A stretch of 33,274 bases of DNA from Bacteroidales bacterium (lineage in GTDB: Bacteria; Bacteroidota; Bacteroidia; Bacteroidales; UBA3824): assembly GCA_024401025.1 (NCBI GenBank), contig JAKSLV010000019.1, forward strand, positions 1 to 33,274. The letters run 5' to 3'. A program made the position numbers and the translations under genes. This document shows, piece after piece, positions 29,703 through 33,274 of the stretch (its first letter is position 1; each line of letters opens with the position of its first letter). The notes beneath the pieces were generated by a model, which was not told the DNA's origin, made no database searches, and saw nothing but the letters and a program-made list of their open reading frames with translations.

Positions 29703-30272
29703 ATGCTAAACAAGGCACTTCCCGTTTTGCTGATGTCGCTGGCCCTGGCAGGCTGCGGCGGCAAGGTGGACTCGCTAAACAACTATAACGTCGACGAGTC
29801 GTTTGCCGACTTGTCGATTACCGACATGTACACCCGGTATTATTCCAACAACAGGCTCCAGACCACCGTTACGGCGCCTGTGGCCGACCGTTACTCGTCG
29901 GTGAAACAGCCGTATCTGGAATTCCCGAAGGGTGTCAAGGTGGTTTTCCTGGACGAGCAGCTAAGGGAGGAGAGCTCCCTTACGGCCGATTACGCCGTAT
30001 ACTACAACAAGAAGAAACTCTGGGAGGCGCGCAACAATGTGGTGATTACCAACGAGGACGGCACGCGCCTGATTACCGAGCAGATTTTCGGCGACGAAAA
30101 CCGCGAGAAGATTTTCTCGGTGAAGAAGGTTACTGTGGTGGATCCCGACAGCACCGTGATTGTGGGAAAATCGGGTTTTGAGAGCGACATGGCTTTCAAG
30201 AACTACAAGTTCCTTGATGTAAACGGCTCGGTGATGCTAAAGGAACAGTACGACGAGGAGATTGCAGAATAA
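29703..30272 (+). CDS. lptC: LptC-like LPS export lipoprotein
   Basis: This 189-residue protein has a clear lipoprotein signal (MLNKALPVLLMSLALAGC, Cys18). The rest is one beta-rich OstA-like domain: VKVVFLDEQLREESSLTADYAVYYNKKKLWEARNNVVITNEDGTRLITEQIFGDE (about 77-132) matches the LptC pattern in which LPS-binding strands alternate. LptC bridges the inner-membrane LptBFG transporter and periplasmic LptA. Bacteroidetes LptC proteins are lipoproteins rather than bitopic as in E. coli. I set the start at 29703, because longer readings begin before the terminator and promoter at 29629-29673. The family call rests on motif memory and on the position after coaX and two envelope genes. Confidence 0.85.
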   Translation: MLNKALPVLLMSLALAGCGGKVDSLNNYNVDESFADLSITDMYTRYYSNNRLQTTVTAPVADRYSSVKQPYLEFPKGVKVVFLDEQLREESSLTADYAVYYNKKKLWEARNNVVITNEDGTRLITEQIFGDENREKIFSVKKVTVVDPDSTVIVGKSGFESDMAFKNYKFLDVNGSVMLKEQYDEEIAE

Positions 30273-30305
30273 ACACATTACTAACACATTACAATACACA
30301 GCAGT

Positions 30306-30518
30306 ATGCGTTCACCAAAGAAAAATATGCATGCCATGGAGATTCTGTGGATATGTATGGGAATATTATGCCTGGTGATAGGCGTAAACAGGAACGTGGT
30401 ATACGGATTGGATGATGCGTGGCCCATGTACGGATTCGCGGCATTGTGCGGACTGTTTTACCTGTGGAGGCGCAGCCTCAGGAAAAAGGAGGAAAGCAAC
30501 AGCGAAAAAATGCAATAA
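30306..30518 (+). CDS. Small two-helix membrane protein, unknown function
   Basis: This 70-residue protein has two hydrophobic segments (about 11-27 and 42-54) joined by a short acidic loop with a Pro-Met-Tyr-Gly turn, then a strongly charged tail rich in Arg, Lys and Glu. By the positive-inside rule both ends would face the cytoplasm. It starts 33 bp after lptC on the same strand and is probably co-transcribed. The start could be 30306 or the Met at residue 8 or 11. I do not recognise a family. A partner role for the Lpt machinery is suggested only by position. Confidence 0.7.
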   Translation: MRSPKKNMHAMEILWICMGILCLVIGVNRNVVYGLDDAWPMYGFAALCGLFYLWRRSLRKKEESNSEKMQ

Positions 30519-30549
30519 TCCTTTTTTTGCTCTTTTGCTGATGGTGGAA

Positions 30550-30582
30550 TTTCGTAAAATGGAGTTTTTTCACCATCTTTGC
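30550..30582 (+). promoter_or_regulatory. Possible promoter of the VOC protein gene
   Basis: TTTC (30550-30553), 20 bp, CATCTTTGC (30574-30582): one mismatch in each box. An ATGGTG/CACCAT inverted repeat (30541-30576) encloses the region. The ATG follows 50 bp later. Confidence 0.5.
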
Positions 30583-30632
30583 AGCTGATAATTATCGATA
30601 TTATATATAACTTAAGTTTATCAATACAGGAA

Positions 30633-31832
30633 ATGGCATTTCAGATTTGCGGAATACAGCAGCTTGGCGTGGGAGTAAAGGAAGTTTACCCCGCCTGGGA
30701 CTGGTACCGTGAGAATTTTGGCCAGGACGTGTTGCTGAGCGACGCTCCCGGCGAGGCTGCGCTGATGCAGCCATACACAAATCATCAGCCTCAGAGCCGC
30801 CATACCATCATGGCGTTCAACATGCAGGGCGGCGGCGGACTCGAGATCTGGCAGTACACATCGCGCGAGCCCAAGGAGGCTCCTTTCAAGCTGATGCTCG
30901 GCGATCTGGGCACATACATCGGCAAGCTGAAGACTCAGCACGCGGCAGCGGCATACATAGCCATCAAGGACAAGCAGCCCGAGTTGCTGATGTCTGGCTT
31001 TGGAAAAAACATGGCCGGCGCCGACCATTTCTTCGTGAAGGATCCTTACGGCAATCTTTACGAGGTGGTGGAATGTGCCGAGGTGTTCTCTGATACCAAG
31101 AGCAAGATAGGCGGCGTGTATGGCGCCGTGGTGGGCGTAAGCCAGATGGAGCGTTCGATAGCCTTCTACAAGGATATTCTCGGCTACGACACTGTGGTGT
31201 ACGACAAGACCGACGTTTTCGAGGATTTCGCCAACCTTCCCGGCGGCAACGACAAATACCGCCGTGTGTTGCTGGCCCACTCGCAGAAACGCAAGGGTCC
31301 GTTCTCCAATTTCTTCGGAGCCAGCCAGATAGAGTTGGTGCAGCTGGTGGAGAGCGAGCGCGTGCCACGCAAGATTTACGATTTTAAGGAGCATCTCTGG
31401 GGCGACCCCGGTTTTATCCAGATCTGCTACGACATACGCAACATGAAGGAGCTGAAGGAGTATTGCGAGAGCAAGGGCTGTCCTTTCACCTGCGACAGCA
31501 ATCCTGAGGCTTACAGCAGCGAGGCCCAGATTTTCGACATGGGCGGAGCTTCAGGCCACTTCACTTACATAGAGGACCCCGACGGAAACCTCATAGAGTT
31601 TGTGGAGACATATTTTGTGCCCATATTGGCACGTCTGGGCTTGGGTCTCAACCTTAAGAAGCGCGACCCCGAGAAGGCTCTTCCAAACTTTATCGTTAAG
31701 GGTCTTAAGTTCCTGAGAAAGGACGAGAAGTACTCCAAGTCTGATGCCGCCGCCGCCAAGACAAAGATTTCGGACGAGTGCGCCGCCAAGATGAAGGAGC
31801 GCAACGCCAAGGAGGCCCCTAAACAGGATTGA
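30633..31832 (+). CDS. Two-domain VOC (glyoxalase-fold) protein with basic tail
   Basis: This 399-residue protein (start set at 30633, since the longer reading begins within the promoter) contains two vicinal-oxygen-chelate domains. Domain 1 (about 1-150) ends with FFVKDPYGNLYEVVE, domain 2 (about 160-330) with HFTYIEDPDGNLIEFVET, the C-terminal VOC signature. AIFYKDILGYD-like sequence (SIAFYKDILGYD) marks the start of domain 2. The glutamates of the final strands are kept, but the usual N-terminal histidine ligands are not evident (QLGVGVKE in domain 1), so the metal site may differ from known enzymes. The last 60 residues are a Lys/Ala/Glu-rich tail. The reaction is unknown. Next to it lies a PLP enzyme gene (44 bp gap). 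Confidence 0.85.
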   Translation: MAFQICGIQQLGVGVKEVYPAWDWYRENFGQDVLLSDAPGEAALMQPYTNHQPQSRHTIMAFNMQGGGGLEIWQYTSREPKEAPFKLMLGDLGTYIGKLKTQHAAAAYIAIKDKQPELLMSGFGKNMAGADHFFVKDPYGNLYEVVECAEVFSDTKSKIGGVYGAVVGVSQMERSIAFYKDILGYDTVVYDKTDVFEDFANLPGGNDKYRRVLLAHSQKRKGPFSNFFGASQIELVQLVESERVPRKIYDFKEHLWGDPGFIQICYDIRNMKELKEYCESKGCPFTCDSNPEAYSSEAQIFDMGGASGHFTYIEDPDGNLIEFVETYFVPILARLGLGLNLKKRDPEKALPNFIVKGLKFLRKDEKYSKSDAAAAKTKISDECAAKMKERNAKEAPKQD

Positions 31833-31876
31833 TAATTTTATAAATTTTACACATTCATATACCAATTTTTTCACTG

Positions 31877-33187
31877 ATGAGTACCAAATACTACTTTGTC
31901 TGCAAGAGCTGCGGACACAAGATTGGCGATTTTGCCGAATGGTTCAAGCTTGGACAGAAGTGTCCCGAGTGTGGCAAGAATTTCGTGGATGCCAAATACA
32001 ATACAGATCCTGAGAGACTCAAGGAGCTGATATTCACCAAGGACGAGGTTAAGAGCCTCTGGCACTATTTCGATTTCCTACCCTTGGACAAGAAGGAGAA
32101 CATCGTATCGGCCGGCGAATCCACTTCGCCTATCGACAACTGGACTTTCCTTGAGGATTTCGCCAAGAGGGAGTACGGCATCAGCATCAAGGTATATGCA
32201 ATGCGCCACAACTTCAACAACGCCACCCGCACTTTCAAGGACATAGCTGGCACCCTGGGCGCATCAGTGCTGAAGGAGACCGGCGTAAAGGACTATGCCG
32301 TGGCCTCCACCGGCAACACCGCCAACGCGTTCTCACACTATCTGGCCGCCGCCGGCATCAATCTTTATGTATTCATGCCCAAGGACGCCGAGAAGGAGAA
32401 TCTGGCATCAGTATCAGCCTACGGACAGAAGGCCGTGGTTTGCGATGGCGACTATGCCTTTGCCAAGAAGGTGGCCGCTGATTTCACCGCCAAGAACAAT
32501 GTGCTGATGACCATCGGCAACACCGACCCAATACGCGTGGAGAGCAAGAAGACATGGGTGTACGAGTGGCTGCGCCTTATCGGACAGCTCCCTACAGTAT
32601 ACATCCAGGCTCTTAGCGGCGGCACTGGCCCGATTGCTGTTGACAAGGCTCTCGACGAGGTGGCAAAGATAGGCTACACCACACGTCCAAGATACATCTC
32701 TGTTCAGCCAAGCCTCTGCGACCCAATGACTCAGGCTTGGGACAAGGCTAAGGCCAACAATTTCCCCGAGGGCTGGCAGAACGATTTCCCAAAAATCCAG
32801 AACCCAAAAACCAAGGTTCAGACCCTCGGCACCGGCATCCCCGGCACATATCCCATAGTGGCCGAGCTCACCAGAAAGTCGGGCGGCGACATCATCACCT
32901 TCGATGAGAGCAAGACCGCTGATGTGGCCCGCCTTATCGCCTACAAGACTCAGGAGAAGATTGGCCCTGCCTCTGCAATTGGTCTGGGCGGATACTTCGA
33001 GTCTCTCAAGAAGGGCCTCGTAAAGGACGGCGACGTGGTGATGATAAACCTCGGCGAGGGTATCGAGCGTGCCGCATCGTTCCTCAGCGAGCTGGCCTAC
33101 GACAAGAAGCTGGTTTCGTCTGCCGACCAGATAGAGAAATTCGACCGCGCAGCCCTCGAGCAGCAGCTTTGGGATGCAGTAAAGTAG
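31877..33187 (+). CDS. Threonine-synthase-like PLP enzyme with N-terminal zinc ribbon
   Basis: This 436-residue fold-type II PLP enzyme starts with a zinc ribbon with two CxxC pairs (CKSCG, residues 9-13; CPECG, about 29-33). The PLP lysine lies in ATRTFKDIAG (about 114-123). STGNTANAFSHYLAAAG (about 140-156) binds the cofactor and substrate, and LSGGTGPI (about 250-257) binds the cofactor phosphate. The ending IGPASAIGLGGYFESLKKG fits the threonine synthase family, which makes threonine from O-phosphohomoserine. The relative cysteate synthase makes cysteate from O-phosphoserine and sulfite. The zinc ribbon and the absence of other thr genes make a non-threonine product possible. Codon choice suggests good expression. 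A terminator follows at 33230. Confidence 0.85.
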   Translation: MSTKYYFVCKSCGHKIGDFAEWFKLGQKCPECGKNFVDAKYNTDPERLKELIFTKDEVKSLWHYFDFLPLDKKENIVSAGESTSPIDNWTFLEDFAKREYGISIKVYAMRHNFNNATRTFKDIAGTLGASVLKETGVKDYAVASTGNTANAFSHYLAAAGINLYVFMPKDAEKENLASVSAYGQKAVVCDGDYAFAKKVAADFTAKNNVLMTIGNTDPIRVESKKTWVYEWLRLIGQLPTVYIQALSGGTGPIAVDKALDEVAKIGYTTRPRYISVQPSLCDPMTQAWDKAKANNFPEGWQNDFPKIQNPKTKVQTLGTGIPGTYPIVAELTRKSGGDIITFDESKTADVARLIAYKTQEKIGPASAIGLGGYFESLKKGLVKDGDVVMINLGEGIERAASFLSELAYDKKLVSSADQIEKFDRAALEQQLWDAVK

Positions 33188-33229
33188 AGACGCTGCTCTG
33201 CCACGTCTTGCAAACATATAGATACAATT

Positions 33230-33274
33230 ATCGCCCGTTGCTTTGATTTCAACCAAAAAGCAGCGGGCGATTTT
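33230..33274 (+). terminator. Terminator after the threonine-synthase-like gene
   Basis: ATCGCCCGTTGCTTT (33230-33244) pairs with AAAGCAGCGGGCGAT (33257-33271) with one mismatch and a 12-base loop, followed by T residues at the window edge. Confidence 0.88.

Noticed and set aside
30579-30632. Longer N-terminus for the VOC protein beginning at 30579
   Set aside because: It starts within the predicted -7 box; the added residues look like untranslated AT-rich sequence and the domain begins at MAFQICG.
1-33274. Frequent word GCTGATG(C) as a possible Chi-like or orientation motif
   Set aside because: It appears often on both strands, but I cannot count it against expectation, and Ala-Asp codon bias could explain it. 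A strand-skew count over the whole genome would decide.

Overview
The window looks like ordinary chromosome of a Bacteroidota bacterium, most likely order Bacteroidales. Evidence: promoters follow the Bacteroidetes pattern (TTTG, 19-21 bp, TAnnTTTG) in front of many genes, Shine-Dalgarno signals are weak, and the gene families are typical of the phylum (Porin_10-type porin, type 9 secretion plug-like protein, long TrkH, FloA-type flotillins, COG1373 ATPases). There is no phage, transposon or CRISPR array. I cannot name genus or species.

Layout. 1-2.4 kb: two exported proteins (one barrel-like, one with Sel1 repeats), ending at a long inverted repeat. 2.4-6.9 kb, minus strand: a likely operon of an FHA protein, a cysteine-less thioredoxin-fold protein, TrkH and TrkA (K+ uptake). 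7.1-11.2 kb, plus strand: a long atypical Lgt, then an overlapping cluster of an inositol-monophosphatase-family enzyme and two family-2 glycosyltransferases. 11.2-16.9 kb, minus strand: an AAA+/DUF4143 ATPase, a bacterial-type PARG, a T9SS plug-like protein and a putative porin. 17.2-18.7 kb: tRNA-His and a second AAA+/DUF4143 ATPase. 19.0-25.2 kb, plus strand: an operon of a long SPOR-domain protein and two divergent flotillin-like proteins. 25.3-33.2 kb: an orphan response regulator, then coaX, an outer-membrane protein, a TPR protein, lptC, a small membrane protein, a VOC protein and a threonine-synthase-like PLP enzyme.

The most unusual signal is shared by the two ATPase genes. Each has a strict tandem array of short identical units directly upstream, and the unit nearest the gene reaches the -33 part of the predicted promoter. 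Array 1 has 5 units at exactly 23 bp. Array 2 has 7 units at 33 bp, with one 32 bp step. The unit sequences are unrelated, but placement, near-helical phasing and gene family are the same. This suggests dedicated multi-site operators, perhaps bound by the ATPases themselves. Array 2 is followed by a run of G tracts able to form a G-quadruplex, just ahead of the promoter of the flotillin operon.

A second candidate system is the SPOR/flotillin/flotillin operon. Both flotillin-like proteins carry an expanded set of ~35-residue repeats, and one appears to be both a lipoprotein and a transmembrane protein. Envelope biogenesis (Lgt, LptC, porins, SPOR, glycosyltransferases) is the general theme. 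All calls come from reading the sequence; no database search was run.
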